Assembly: GCA_040756995.1 (NCBI GenBank)
Contig: JBFLYK010000027.1
Span: 1-64,000, forward strand
Length of the DNA stretch: 64,000 bases
Source of the DNA: BP-133 sp040756995
GTDB lineage: Bacteria; Actinomycetota; Acidimicrobiia; IMCC26256; BP-133
Reading direction: 5' to 3'
In this document: positions 16,373 to 25,379 of the stretch, piece by piece
Layout of the letters: each line of letters opens with the position of its first letter
Position numbering within the stretch: position 1 is the stretch's first letter
The notes under the pieces: generated by a model
Seen by the model: the letters and a program-made list of their open reading frames with translations, nothing else
Database searches by the model: none
What the model was told of the DNA's origin: nothing
Position numbers and translations under genes: made by a program

Positions 16373-18178
16373 CTAGGAGGAGGGCACGGCCCGCTTCTCG
16401 CCTTTCGCCTGATACATGGCGCGGTCGGCGCGGTGAATGAGCGTCTCGATGGGGCAGGGGTCGTCCCAGCGGTACTTGGCGACGCCGACGCTGAGCGAGA
16501 TGGGTGGAAACGCCTCGGCGCCCCGGGCCTGGAGGCGTTGGTGGAGCCGGTCGATGCAGGCGTCCGCTTCGATTCCGTTCTGGGGCAGGAGCACGCAGAA
16601 CTCGTCGCCGCCGAGCCGGGCGATGATGTCAGAGTCCCGGAAGGTGCTCCGGAGCAGTCCGGCGGTCTCGATCAGGGCCTGGTCGCCCGCCGCGTGGCCG
16701 TGGTGGTCGTTGATCACCTTCATGTTGTCGAGGTCGATGTAGATCAGCGCCATGTCCCGTTGGGTGCGCTGGGCCACCTGGGCCAGCGGTTCGGCGACGG
16801 CCAGGAAACCTCGCCGGTTGCGCAGCCCGGTCAGGTCATCGGCCATGGCCAGCCGTTCGAGTTCTTCTTCCATGGCCTTGCGCTGGGAGATGTCACGCAC
16901 GAAGGCGTTGAACTGCCACTGGCCATCTTCCTGGAGGGCCCAGGCCACCAGTTCGACGGGGAGGTCCCGGCCGCTTCGGTCCAGGGCGGTGAGTTCGAGG
17001 CGCTGGCCGAGAATGGGGCCGTGGCCGGTGGCGAGGAAGGTGGCGATGCCCTGGCGATGGGCGGCCCGCAGGCCCTCGGGAATGAGGACCTCGTCGAGTG
17101 GGCGGCCGATCACCTCGGAGGCCGCCCACCCGAAGGTCAGTTCAGCTTGGCGGTTCCAAGCCGTGATCCGTCCTTGCTGGTCGGCGGCCACGAAGGCGTC
17201 GCCGGCGGTTTCCAGGATCCGCCGAAGCCGCTCCTCGCCGGCCCGGAGGGCCGCTTCGGTTTCTTTGCGATCGCTGATGTCCTCGATCTGGGAGATGAAG
17301 TAGCGCGGCGTGCCGGCCGGGTCGCGAACCAGGGAGACCGACAGGTTGACCCACACCTGGTGGCCGTCGGCGTGGAAGTAGCGCTTCTCCATGGAGTAGG
17401 CGCGGATCTCGCCGGCGAGGGTCTGGCGCACGTGCTCGAGATCGGCGGTGAGGTCGTCGGGATGGGTGATGTCCTGGAACGTCTTGGTCACCAGATCGCC
17501 GGCCGGGTAGCCGACGATCTCACACAGCGACTGATTGACCTGCAGGAACCGGCCGTCGGGGGCCACCAGCGCCATGCCGATGGGGGCGTTTTCGAAGGCG
17601 AGGCGGAAGCGTTCCTCCGCTTCTCGCAGGATCGTCGCCTGCTGTTCGGCCCGCTCGGTCTGCTCGGTCGCCTCGGCCACGGCGGCCCGCAGCCGGAGCA
17701 TCGCACGGGCGATGGTCTCGGCCACCACGACACAGACGGGTATGGCCACCGTGACCGACGACACCGATCCCGGGCCGCTCTCGGCCCCCGTGACGGCGGG
17801 GAGGACGTAGGCGGCCGCGGCCACCGGCGCCAGCAGCCAGCTGGTGCGGGGCGGGAAGGCCAGGCCGACCCAGGTGAAGGCCAGCACGAAATAGGTGGCG
17901 TAGCTGAAGGCGCTGACTCCTCCGAACCGGTTGCCCAAGGCGATGAGCACGAACGCCGCCGGGGCGAAGACCACCGGCGCCTGTGGGGGCCAGCGGTGCC
18001 AGGGCAGGCCCCGGCCGAGCAGCCCCAGGGCGATGGCGGCCCCGCCGATGAGGTTCAGGACGCCGATGTCGAGGTGGCCCGCCCCCGGCAGGTAGTTGTT
18101 GAGGATGGTGAAGACGCCGGCCGCGGCAAGCAGCCACCCGGCCTTGCGCGCCCGCGCCAACGCCTGCTCATTACCCAC
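16373..18178 (-). CDS. Membrane PAS-PAS-GGDEF diguanylate cyclase
   Basis: 601 aa. Five or six membrane helices (about 12-155), a short coiled linker (160-190), two PAS domains (about 190-305 and 315-435) and a GGDEF domain (about 440-595). The active-site loop is canonical GGDEF at 523-527, and the product-inhibition I-site RxxD is present at 514-517, exactly five residues before it. It should make cyclic-di-GMP from two GTP under control of the PAS sensors, with feedback inhibition. No EAL domain. The GTG at 18178 starts it. A c-di-GMP input near a Tad pilus locus (6 kb away) is suggestive, not proven. Confidence 0.92.
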   Translation of the reverse strand: MGNEQALARARKAGWLLAAAGVFTILNNYLPGAGHLDIGVLNLIGGAAIALGLLGRGLPWHRWPPQAPVVFAPAAFVLIALGNRFGGVSAFSYATYFVLAFTWVGLAFPPRTSWLLAPVAAAAYVLPAVTGAESGPGSVSSVTVAIPVCVVVAETIARAMLRLRAAVAEATEQTERAEQQATILREAEERFRLAFENAPIGMALVAPDGRFLQVNQSLCEIVGYPAGDLVTKTFQDITHPDDLTADLEHVRQTLAGEIRAYSMEKRYFHADGHQVWVNLSVSLVRDPAGTPRYFISQIEDISDRKETEAALRAGEERLRRILETAGDAFVAADQQGRITAWNRQAELTFGWAASEVIGRPLDEVLIPEGLRAAHRQGIATFLATGHGPILGQRLELTALDRSGRDLPVELVAWALQEDGQWQFNAFVRDISQRKAMEEELERLAMADDLTGLRNRRGFLAVAEPLAQVAQRTQRDMALIYIDLDNMKVINDHHGHAAGDQALIETAGLLRSTFRDSDIIARLGGDEFCVLLPQNGIEADACIDRLHQRLQARGAEAFPPISLSVGVAKYRWDDPCPIETLIHRADRAMYQAKGEKRAVPSS

Positions 18179-18236
18179 GAAGCACTCATCGGCCTCGGAA
18201 ATCCCGCAATTGAGGAAAACGACGAGTTACCGGCCT

Positions 18237-18284
18237 TAGATCTCCCGGGGCGACGACGTCAGAAACTGGGCTCTAGCTAGATCT
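18237..18284. promoter_or_regulatory. Candidate FurA operator
   Basis: A perfect palindrome TCTAGCTAGA (18272-18281) lies about 40 bp before furA in an AT-richer stretch. TAGATCT occurs twice (18237-18243 and 18278-18284). In actinobacteria FurA represses its own furA-katG operon from such a site; the sequence itself is only a candidate. Confidence 0.4.
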
Positions 18285-18319
18285 GGACTTACTCCAGCCT
18301 TTCCGGGTAGGCTGCAGGC

Positions 18320-18766
18320 GTGTCCACGGAGACCCCCGCCGACAACGAGGCCCTTCTCCGCCGGCACGGGCTGCAGGTCACGGCCCAGCGCCTGGCTGTC
18401 CTGCGGGCGGTGTCGGCGCGGTCGCACAGTACCGCGGACGACATCGACAAGGTCGTCCGCGCCGAGCTCGGCGCCATCTCCCGCCAGGCGGTCTACGACG
18501 CCCTCGGCGCCCTCACCGACAAGGGCCTCCTCCGGCGCATCCAGCCCGCCGGGTCGCCGGCCCGCTACGAGAGCCGGGTCGGCGACAACCACCACCACCT
18601 CATCTGCCGAAGCTGCGGCCGGATGGTCGACGTCGACTGCGCGGTCGGCGACACCCCCTGCCTGACGGCCGCCGACGACTCGGGCTACGAGATCGACGAA
18701 GCCGAGGTCATCTACTGGGGTAGATGCCCCGACTGCGCCGCCGCGATTTCACGAGGAACGCAGTAG
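18320..18766 (+). CDS. furA: FurA-type peroxide/iron regulator upstream of katG
   Basis: 148 aa Fur-family protein. DNA-binding half with QVTAQRLAVLRAVSARSHST and the recognition helix AISRQAVYDALGAL; metal-binding half with GDNHHHLICRSCGRMVDVDC and RCPDC near the end. Its position 32 bp before katG on the same strand reproduces the furA-katG (CatR) operon of mycobacteria and Streptomyces, where oxidation of metal-bound FurA relieves repression of catalase-peroxidase. It starts with GTG at 18320. Confidence 0.9.
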   Translation: MSTETPADNEALLRRHGLQVTAQRLAVLRAVSARSHSTADDIDKVVRAELGAISRQAVYDALGALTDKGLLRRIQPAGSPARYESRVGDNHHHLICRSCGRMVDVDCAVGDTPCLTAADDSGYEIDEAEVIYWGRCPDCAAAISRGTQ

Positions 18767-18798
18767 GAAGTCAGAAGGAACGAGAGGAGAGCACCGCC

Positions 18799-21027
18799 GT
18801 GTCTGACAATGAAGAGCGAAGCACGCAGAGCGTGAGCGAAAGCGAGAACCCGGCAATCCCGTCCCCCGAACCCAAGGGAACCTCCCGGCCGAGGACGAAC
18901 CGCGACTGGTGGCCGAACCAGCTGGACCTGTCGATCCTCCACCGGAACTCCTCGCTGTCCAATCCCATGGGCGAGGACTTCGACTACATCGAAGAGCTCA
19001 AGACCCTCGACTACGAGGCACTGAAGCGTGACCTGATCGAGGTGTTGACCACGTCGCAGGACTGGTGGCCGGCCGACTGGGGCCACTACGGCGGCCTCAT
19101 GATCCGGATGACGTGGCACGCCGCCGGCACGTACCGCATCGAGGACGGCCGCGGCGGCGGTGGCACCGGCCAGCAGCGCTTCGCCCCCCTCAACAGCTGG
19201 CCGGACAACGCCAACCTGGACAAGGCCCGCCGGCTGCTCGAGCCGATCAAGCTGAAGTACGGCAACAAGATCTCCATGTCGGACCTGATCGTCCTGGCCG
19301 GCAACGTCGCCCTCGAGTCCATGGGGTTCAAGACGTTCGGGTTCGCCTTCGGCCGGCCCGACGTGTGGGAGCCCGAGGAGGTCATCTGGGGCCTCGAGGA
19401 CACCTGGTTCCCGCAGGGCGAGCAGCGTTACCGGGGACCGGGTGACTTCGACAATCCCTTCGGCGCCGTGCAGATGGGCCTGATCTACGTGAACCCGGAG
19501 GGGCCCCTCGGGAACCCCGATCCGCTGCTCGCCGCCCGCGACATCAAAGAGACGTTCCGCCGGATGGCGATGAACGACGAGGAGACGGTGGCGCTGATCA
19601 TCGGCGGCCACAGCTTCGGCAAGGCCCACGGCGCGGTCGGCTCCGAGTACGTCGGGCCGGAACCCGAGGGCTGCCCGGTCGAGGCGATGGGCCTCGGGTG
19701 GAAGGTCAACTACGAGTCCGGCAACGGCCCCTACACGCTGACCAGCGGCATCGAGGGCGCCTGGACCCCGACTCCGACGCAGTGGGACAACAAGTTCCTG
19801 GAGCTGCTCTACAAGTACGACTGGGAGCTGACGACGAGCCCCGCCGGGGCGAAGCAGTGGCAGGCGAAGAACCTCGAGGAGCAGGACCTCGTGCCCGACG
19901 CGCACATCCCGGGGAAGAAGAACCCGCCGATGATGCTGACGACGGACCTGGCCCTCAAGCTGGACCCGACCTACGGGCCGATCTCGAGGCGCTTCTACGA
20001 GAATCCCGACGAGCTCGCCGACGCCTTCGCCCGGGCGTGGTACAAGCTGATCCACCGTGACATGGGCCCGGTGAGCCGCCTCCACGGCCCGTGGGTGGCC
20101 CCGCCGCAGCTGTGGCAGGACCCGGTTCCCGAAGTCGACCACGAGCTGATCGACGACCAGGACATCGCCTCCCTCAAGGCCAAGGTCCTCGGCTCCGGCC
20201 TGTCGGTCTCCCAGCTGGTCTCCACCGCCTGGGCCTCGGCGGCCAGTTTCCGCGGCACGGACAAGCGGGGCGGCGCCAACGGCGCCCGCATCCGCCTCGC
20301 GCCGCAACGGGACTGGGAGGTCAACGACCCGACCGAACTGGCCAAGGTGCTGCAGCGGCTCGAGGAGATCCAGCAGGACTTCAACAGCTCCGCCGCCGGC
20401 GGCAAGAAGGTGTCGCTGGCCGACCTCATCGTGCTGGCCGGATGCGCCGGCGTCGAGCAGGCGGCGAAGAACGCCGGCTACGACGTGACGGTCCCGTTCA
20501 CCCCGGGGCGCACCGACGCGACGCAGGAGATGACCGACGTCGAGGCGTTCGAAGTGCTCGAGCCGAGGGCCGACGGGTTCCGCAACTACGTGCGGGCCGG
20601 CGAGAAGATGCCGCCGGAGCAGCTGCTCGTCGAGCGGGCGTTCATGCTGAACCTGACTGCTCCCGAGCTGATGGTGCTGGTCGGCGGCATGCGGGCCCTG
20701 GGGGCCAACACCGGCGGCCGTCCCCACGGCGTCTTCACCAACCGGCCGGAGACGTTGACCAACGATTTCTTCGTCAACGTGCTCGACCCGGGCACGGAGT
20801 GGAAGACGTCGGAGTCGGAGGAGAACGCCTACGAGGGTCGCGACCGCGCCACCGGCGAGGTGAAGTGGACGGCCACCGCCGTCGACCTCGTCTTCGGTGC
20901 CCACGCCCAGCTGCGGGCCCTGTCGACGCTCTACGCCCAGGACGACTCCAAGGAGAAGTTCGTGCGTGACTTCGTCAAGGCCTGGGACAAGGTCATGAAC
21001 CTCGACCGGTTCGACCTGCACCGCTAG
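18799..21027 (+). CDS. katG: Catalase-peroxidase KatG
   Basis: 742 aa, full-length bifunctional haem enzyme that removes hydrogen peroxide. Active-site residues are in place: distal Arg103, Trp106 and His107 in RMTWHAAGTYR, and proximal His271 in GGHSFGKAHG. The Trp106-Tyr230-Met256 adduct needed for catalase activity is complete (Tyr in MGLIYVNPEGP, Met in FRRMAMNDEE). The second, haem-free copy domain follows from about 430. The GTG at 18799 is preferred because GAGAGGAG lies just upstream; an earlier ATG would overlap furA. Expression is probably controlled by FurA. Confidence 0.97.
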   Translation: MSDNEERSTQSVSESENPAIPSPEPKGTSRPRTNRDWWPNQLDLSILHRNSSLSNPMGEDFDYIEELKTLDYEALKRDLIEVLTTSQDWWPADWGHYGGLMIRMTWHAAGTYRIEDGRGGGGTGQQRFAPLNSWPDNANLDKARRLLEPIKLKYGNKISMSDLIVLAGNVALESMGFKTFGFAFGRPDVWEPEEVIWGLEDTWFPQGEQRYRGPGDFDNPFGAVQMGLIYVNPEGPLGNPDPLLAARDIKETFRRMAMNDEETVALIIGGHSFGKAHGAVGSEYVGPEPEGCPVEAMGLGWKVNYESGNGPYTLTSGIEGAWTPTPTQWDNKFLELLYKYDWELTTSPAGAKQWQAKNLEEQDLVPDAHIPGKKNPPMMLTTDLALKLDPTYGPISRRFYENPDELADAFARAWYKLIHRDMGPVSRLHGPWVAPPQLWQDPVPEVDHELIDDQDIASLKAKVLGSGLSVSQLVSTAWASAASFRGTDKRGGANGARIRLAPQRDWEVNDPTELAKVLQRLEEIQQDFNSSAAGGKKVSLADLIVLAGCAGVEQAAKNAGYDVTVPFTPGRTDATQEMTDVEAFEVLEPRADGFRNYVRAGEKMPPEQLLVERAFMLNLTAPELMVLVGGMRALGANTGGRPHGVFTNRPETLTNDFFVNVLDPGTEWKTSESEENAYEGRDRATGEVKWTATAVDLVFGAHAQLRALSTLYAQDDSKEKFVRDFVKAWDKVMNLDRFDLHR

Positions 21028-21053
21028 ACGAAACAATCAACCCACGCTGGACG

Positions 21054-21087
21054 CACCACGCGAGCCGCTCCGCCGGCTCGCGTGGTG
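21054..21087 (+). terminator. Terminator after katG
   Basis: A perfect 14-bp stem CACCACGCGAGCCG with its complement around CTCCGC, 27 nt after the katG stop and before the convergent flavodoxin-like gene. Probably bidirectional. Confidence 0.75.
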
Positions 21088-21104
21088 CCGTCCGGGAACC
21101 TCCT

Positions 21105-21854
21105 TCAGCGGTGTTCCGGATTGGGGAAGTCGAAGCGGCAGCCGGCGTCCCACTCCGAACGCTGGTTTCCGTGGGCGGGAATGCCGCCGGCGTCGGTGAT
21201 CATGCGGGCCAGGTGCAGCAGGTTCCAGGTCATGAACGTCGTGTTGCGGTTGGTGAAGTCGTTGTCCGGTCCGCCGGAACCGTCGTCGAGATAGGAGGGG
21301 CCCGGCCCGGCTTCGCCGATCCAGCCCGCGTCGGCCTGGGGCGGGATCACGTAGCCCAGGTGCTGCAGCGAGTAGAGGACGTTCATGGCGCAGTGCTTCA
21401 CGCCGTCCTCGTTGCCCGTCACCAGGCAGCCGCCGACCCGGCCGTAGTAGGCGTACTGGCCGGCGTCGTTGAGCAGCGAGCTGTTGCCGTAGAGCCGTTC
21501 GATCACCCTGGTGCAGACCGAGGATTTCTCGCCGAGCCAGATCGGCGTGCACAGCACGAGAATGTGGGCCGCCTGCACCCGTTCGAAGAGCGCCGGCCAC
21601 TCGTCGCGCTCCCAGCCGTGTTCGGTCATGTCGGGCCACACGCCGCTGGCGATGTCGTGGTCGACCGCCCGGATGACATCGACCGTGACGCCTTGCCGGC
21701 GCATGATCTCCATCGAGATGTCGGCCAGGCCCTGGGTGTGGGAGCGCTCCGGGGAACGCTTCAGCGTGCAGTTGATGAACAGTGCCCGCAAGTGGCTGAA
21801 GTTCCAGCGGTCCTGGCGGCAGAGCTCTTCCTGTTTGGGGGACAGTCTCGTCAC
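21105..21854 (-). CDS. Flavodoxin/NADPH-dependent FMN reductase family protein
   Basis: 249 aa. Flavodoxin-like fold: first strand RALFINCTLKRSPERSHTQG with the phosphate-binding loop, then ILVLCTPIWLGEKSSVCTRV, the typical (T/S)P(I/V)(W/Y) segment before the flavin isoalloxazine contact, and a GRVGGCLVTGNEDG strand. These proteins reduce quinones, azo dyes or metal complexes using FMN. It is convergent with katG and may serve in oxidative stress. GTG start at 21854. Confidence 0.8.
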   Translation of the reverse strand: MTRLSPKQEELCRQDRWNFSHLRALFINCTLKRSPERSHTQGLADISMEIMRRQGVTVDVIRAVDHDIASGVWPDMTEHGWERDEWPALFERVQAAHILVLCTPIWLGEKSSVCTRVIERLYGNSSLLNDAGQYAYYGRVGGCLVTGNEDGVKHCAMNVLYSLQHLGYVIPPQADAGWIGEAGPGPSYLDDGSGGPDNDFTNRNTTFMTWNLLHLARMITDAGGIPAHGNQRSEWDAGCRFDFPNPEHR

Positions 21855-21902
21855 GCCGGTACCGTCCCCCCGGCGGCAGGCCCCGTTACAGCCGACCGGA
21901 CG

Positions 21903-22178
21903 TCAGCCCGTCTGCCACCGGCGGTAGAGGGCGACGAGCTCGTCCACCGCCTCGTCGGAGAGATCCTCGGGCTCGACCCGTCCGAGGGCGTCGATGGTGG
22001 CCCGCAACTGGGCGAGGTACTCGCTGCAGTGGGGGCAGCCCGCCAGGTGGGCCTCGAGCCGCTCCCGGTCGCGCTCGGGCAGCACGCCGTCGAGGTAGGC
22101 GGCCATCAGGGCGACGGCCTCCCGGCACACCAGGGCGGTGCGCCGGCGGCGAAGGCGGAGGAAGCGGAACACGTTCAT
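21903..22178 (-). CDS. Anti-sigma factor with zinc-finger (zf-HC2) domain
   Basis: 91 aa. The HC2 motif is clear: Cys18 (VCREAV), then HLAGCPHC with His-x3-Cys-x2-Cys around residues 44-51. This is the ZAS zinc module that binds ECF sigma factors and, in RsrA-like proteins, releases them on oxidation. No membrane helix, so it is a soluble type. Its ATG overlaps the TGA of the preceding sigma gene by ATGA, i.e. coupled translation. Confidence 0.88.
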   Translation of the reverse strand: MNVFRFLRLRRRRTALVCREAVALMAAYLDGVLPERDRERLEAHLAGCPHCSEYLAQLRATIDALGRVEPEDLSDEAVDELVALYRRWQTG

Positions 22179-22753
22179 GTCCTACCCAACTTTGCTTCGA
22201 GCTGCGACCGGACCCTAGCCCGGGCGCGGTGCAACAGGACCCGCTGGTTGCCGTCGGTCAGGCCGAGCAGGTCGGCGACGTCGGCCGCCGGGAGCCCTTC
22301 CACGTCCCGCAGGAGGAGCACCTGCCGCTGCACGTCGGGCAGGGTGTCGATCGCCGTGCGGGCCAGCGGGGCGAGCTGCTCGGCGACGAGGCGGTCGTCG
22401 ACCTGATCGGCCCACGGCACCGGAGGCGCGGCCCACACCCCGGTGGCGTCGAACCGGTCGCTGTCGATGTCGCCCAGCGGGTCGGAGCGCCGCTCCTTGC
22501 CGGCGGTGGTCCGGGCCCGGTTCACCAGAATGCGGAAGAGCCAGGTCCGCAGCGACGACCGGCCCTCGAACGACTCCACGCCCCGGACGACGGCCAGCCA
22601 GGTGTCCTGCACGACCTCGTCGGCCAGGGCCCGGCTGCCGACGATGGCGGTGGCCAGCCGGACCAGCGCGGCGTGATGGGCCCGGACGAGTACGGCGAAC
22701 GCCGTTTCGTCGCCGGCCCGGAGCTTGGCGACCAGCTCCTCGTCCTCCCTCAC
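22175..22753 (-). CDS. ECF RNA polymerase sigma factor
   Basis: 192 aa. Sigma region 2 (about 10-85) with DEVVQDTWLAVVRGVESFEG and SSLRTWLFRILVNRARTTAG, and region 4 (about 130-185) with LPDVQRQVLLLRDVEGLPA and an HTH including RVLLHRARARVR. It directs RNA polymerase to stress-response promoters. The GTG at 22753 is preferred as the start of the usual length; upstream in-frame sequence overlaps the divergent GTPase gene. Partnered with the zinc anti-sigma gene by ATGA overlap. The katG/flavodoxin neighbours make an oxidative-stress role plausible. Confidence 0.9.
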   Translation of the reverse strand: MREDEELVAKLRAGDETAFAVLVRAHHAALVRLATAIVGSRALADEVVQDTWLAVVRGVESFEGRSSLRTWLFRILVNRARTTAGKERRSDPLGDIDSDRFDATGVWAAPPVPWADQVDDRLVAEQLAPLARTAIDTLPDVQRQVLLLRDVEGLPAADVADLLGLTDGNQRVLLHRARARVRSQLEAKLGRT

Positions 22754-22802
22754 GGCGCGGAACGTTACCGTGGTGGCGTCGCTCGACGCTGCGCATCCCG
22801 CC

Positions 22803-23831
22803 ATGCCGACCAACGTCACGCCCGAGTACAAGAAGGCCGAAGCCGAGTTCCGGCAGGCCCGCACGCCGGAGGACCGGCTGGCCGGGCTCCGGGAGATGCT
22901 GCGCACCCTGCCCAAGCACAAGGGCACGGAGCACCTCCAGGCCGACATCCGCTCCCGCATCAAGGAGCTGACCGAGGAACTGGCCGGGCCCCGCAAGGGT
23001 GGCGCCCGGACCGGGCCGGCGCACGTCGTCCATCCGGAGGGGGCCGGGCAGGTGGCGCTGCTCGGGCCGCCCAACTCGGGGAAGTCCACGCTCCACGCCC
23101 GGCTGACGGGCTCCCACGCCGCCGTCGGGCCGTTCCCGTTCACCACCCAGTTTCCGCAGCCCGGGATGCTGCCCCATCTCGACATCGGGATCCAGCTCGT
23201 CGACCTCCCGCCGGTGGCGGCCCAGCATCCGGTTCCCTGGCTGGCCAACGCCCTGCAGCCGGCCGACGCCGCCCTGCTGGTCGTCGACCTCGGCGACCCC
23301 GACTGCGTCGATCAGACCCTCGAGCTCCACGAGCTGCTGGCCGCCCGGCGGGTGTTCCTCACCGGTGACTGGAGACGATCCGACGGTGAGACGACCGCCG
23401 GCGCCGACGACGGCGAAGACGATCCCTTCGCCCTCCAGCTGCCCACGCTGCTGGTGGCGGCCAAGGTCGACCAGGTCGAGCACTACGACGAGGAGCTCGC
23501 CGCCTTCCGGGAGCTGACCGGCCGCGACTACCCGTCCGTCACCGTGTCGGCCGAGACGGGCGCCGGCCTCGACGCCATCGGCGCCTTCCTCTTCGAGCAC
23601 CTGGGCATCGTCCGGGTCTACACCAAGATCCCGGGCCAGCCGCCCGACCTGACGCGGCCCTTCACCGTCCGCCCGGGAGACACGGTGGAGGACGTCGCCG
23701 CCTTGATCCACAAGGATCTCGTCGCCTCGCTGCGGTGGGCCCGCCTGTGGCGGGGCGAGATCGAGGGACTCCAGGTCGGCAAGCACCACACCGTCGAGGA
23801 CGGCGACATCCTCGAGATCCACACCCACTGA
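22803..23831 (+). CDS. Obg/DRG-like TGS-domain GTPase
   Basis: 342 aa. N-terminal helical part (1-75) resembling the DRG/archaeal-type HTH region, then a G domain: G1 LGPPNSGKST (about 83-92), G2 around PFPFTTQFP, G3 DLPP (standard DxxG is altered), G4 AKVDQ (standard NKxD altered) and SAET (G5). The C-terminal TGS domain ends VEDGDILEIHTH. DRG-type GTPases act in translation or ribosome-linked processes. The G3 and G4 changes may affect nucleotide specificity. Divergent from the ECF sigma gene, 49 bp apart. Confidence 0.82.
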   Translation: MPTNVTPEYKKAEAEFRQARTPEDRLAGLREMLRTLPKHKGTEHLQADIRSRIKELTEELAGPRKGGARTGPAHVVHPEGAGQVALLGPPNSGKSTLHARLTGSHAAVGPFPFTTQFPQPGMLPHLDIGIQLVDLPPVAAQHPVPWLANALQPADAALLVVDLGDPDCVDQTLELHELLAARRVFLTGDWRRSDGETTAGADDGEDDPFALQLPTLLVAAKVDQVEHYDEELAAFRELTGRDYPSVTVSAETGAGLDAIGAFLFEHLGIVRVYTKIPGQPPDLTRPFTVRPGDTVEDVAALIHKDLVASLRWARLWRGEIEGLQVGKHHTVEDGDILEIHTH

Positions 23832-23879
23832 TTGTGGGTAGGGACCGGGTAACGAGCTGACGCGACGAAGGGAGACGCG

Positions 23880-24038
23880 ATGGCGGTGCCCGACTGGGCG
23901 GACCCGGTGGCCGATGACCAGCCGAAGCCCGTGGAGGAGATGGCGGAGGAACTCGACGCCGAGAACGAAGAGCTGGAGGAGATGACCAGGTCGGTGGAGC
24001 GGGGCGAGCCGCCGGCCGAGACCGACCCCGGTCGCTGA
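23880..24038 (+). CDS. Small acidic protein (52 aa)
   Basis: 52 aa, about one third Glu/Asp, with a predicted central helix (EEMAEELDAENEELEEMTR) and no hydrophobic segment. Start ATG 23880 has AAGGGAG at 6-8 nt, and the frame shows the GC-rich third-position bias of real genes. It lies 48 bp after the TGS GTPase and before a terminator, so it is probably co-transcribed. No family recognised. Confidence 0.6.
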   Translation: MAVPDWADPVADDQPKPVEEMAEELDAENEELEEMTRSVERGEPPAETDPGR

Positions 24039-24043
24039 CGCGA

Positions 24044-24091
24044 AAAGGCGCCGGCGCCGTGCCCGCTGGGGGCTCGGGGACCGGCGCCTTT
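24044..24091. terminator. Bidirectional terminator
   Basis: AAAGGCGCCGG (24044-24054) and CCGGCGCCTTT (24081-24091) pair around a 26-nt loop, between the acidic small gene and the convergent Flp pilin gene. A and T runs on the outer flanks suit both directions. Confidence 0.65.
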
Positions 24092-24109
24092 GCGGCGTCG
24101 GGCGTCTAC

Positions 24110-24295
24110 CTAGTTGGTGACGGCGCTGTTGACCGAGGAGAACTTGGTCGAGACCGAAGAGCCGAGGGCCTTCACGGCCACGATGGCGATGACGGCGATG
24201 AGGGCCAGCAGCAGCCCGTACTCGACCATGCTGGCGCCGCGCTCGTCACGGGCGAACTTCGTCTCGAGCCAGGTCTTGAGGATGAACAGGTCCAT
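24110..24295 (-). CDS. flp: Flp-family type IVb pilin
   Basis: 61 aa, the major subunit of the Tad pilus. The prepilin has a short charged leader and the class IVb processing site DERG|ASMVEYG, with Glu at +5 and Tyr at +6, followed by a hydrophobic helix (about 28-46) and a short Ser-rich tail. A prepilin peptidase (TadV) is needed to cleave after Gly but is not in the window. The ATG at 24295 is used. It is the last gene of the minus-strand tad arm, 161 bp from tadC, and may have its own promoter for high expression. Confidence 0.93.
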   Translation of the reverse strand: MDLFILKTWLETKFARDERGASMVEYGLLLALIAVIAIVAVKALGSSVSTKFSSVNSAVTN

Positions 24296-24430
24296 GGATT
24301 TACAAGCCTTTCGTTCGGTAGCCCGGCTGACCGGCGTGGGTCCCGTGGCTTTGCGTCCCCGCCTCACGACGGGTATGCCGTTTCGCGGTCGTTGTCAGTA
24401 TCGACACCAGGTGACACCCGGTTGAGCTGA

Positions 24431-24451
24431 TTTTCCGCCTTCGGCGAAAGA
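24431..24451 (-). terminator. Weak hairpin after tadC
   Basis: An imperfect stem (TTTCGCC/GGCGGAAA on the minus strand) 6 nt after the tadC stop, followed by A-rich rather than T-rich sequence. Could separate the tad operon from flp; weak evidence. Confidence 0.3.
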
Positions 24452-24456
24452 GGGCG

Positions 24457-25377
24457 TCAGGCGAGGCCACTCTTCATGATCTGCAGGACGGCCGGCCCCA
24501 GGATCACCGTGAACAGCGACGGGAAGATGCAGAAGATCAGGGGGAAGAGCATCTTCACCGGGGCCTTCTGCGCCGCTTCCTGCGCCCGCTGCCGGCGGCG
24601 GATCCGCATCTCCTCGGCCTGCGACCGCAGCAGGCGGCCGATCGACACGCCGAAGGCGTCGGCCTGCAGCATGGCCAGGATGAAGGACCGGAGCTCGGGC
24701 ACGTCGGTCCGGGCGTCGAGCGCTCGCAGCGCCTCCGCCCTCGTCGAGCCCACCCTGGTCTCCTGGAGCATCCGGGCGAGCTCGTCGGCCAGGGCGCCGG
24801 GGACGGCGCCGACCGTGCGGGACACGGCCTGCTCGAAGCCCAGACCCGCTTCGACCGAGATCACCAACAGATCGAGGACGTCGGGGAGGCGGGCGGCGAT
24901 CTCGCGCTGGCGGCTCTCGATCTGCCGTCGGACCCAGGCGTCGGGGGCGGCGAAGCAGATTCCCCACAGGAGGCCGGTCACGACGATCCCGTAGAACCCG
25001 CCGAGCTTGGCGTAGCCGAGGGCGAACCAGGCCCAGAACGGGCCCGACACCGCCCCCAGCACCTTGAGAGCCAGGAACCGTTCGGCGTCGAGGCCGGCCG
25101 GACTGCCGGCCCGGACGAGCTTCTCGCGGATCTGGGCCGTGTACCCCGCCGGGGTGAACCGGCCGGACAGCCGGGCCAGCCGCCCGACGGCCGGAACGAC
25201 GAGGCGGTCCCACAGGGACCGGAGCATCTCCCGCTCCCGGGCGTCGACCGGCAGTTCGTACTCGTCGAGGGTGCGCAGGGCGACCCGCAGCTCGCGGCGC
25301 TCGCCGGCCAGCGACAGGACGACCACCAGGCCGAGGAGGACGGCGGTGAAGGTTCCGATCAGGGCGACGGCGGTCAC
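24457..25377 (-). CDS. tadC: TadC, Tad pilus inner-membrane platform protein
   Basis: 306 aa. A T2SS protein F-type membrane protein: N-terminal helix (about 3-23), a pair of helices (about 115-150), the cytoplasmic T2SSF domain with LPDVLDLLVISVEAGLGFEQA, and a final helix near FPLIFCIFPSLFTVILGP. With TadB it forms the platform that converts CpaF ATP hydrolysis into pilus extension. GTG start 1 nt after the TGA of the VWA-TadB gene, so translation is coupled. Confidence 0.92.
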   Translation of the reverse strand: MTAVALIGTFTAVLLGLVVVLSLAGERRELRVALRTLDEYELPVDAREREMLRSLWDRLVVPAVGRLARLSGRFTPAGYTAQIREKLVRAGSPAGLDAERFLALKVLGAVSGPFWAWFALGYAKLGGFYGIVVTGLLWGICFAAPDAWVRRQIESRQREIAARLPDVLDLLVISVEAGLGFEQAVSRTVGAVPGALADELARMLQETRVGSTRAEALRALDARTDVPELRSFILAMLQADAFGVSIGRLLRSQAEEMRIRRRQRAQEAAQKAPVKMLFPLIFCIFPSLFTVILGPAVLQIMKSGLA

Positions 25378-25379
25378 GC

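Noticed and set aside
18712..21036. 774-aa minus-strand ORF opposite katG
   Set aside because: KatG active-site residues are on the plus strand; the minus frame is a shadow.
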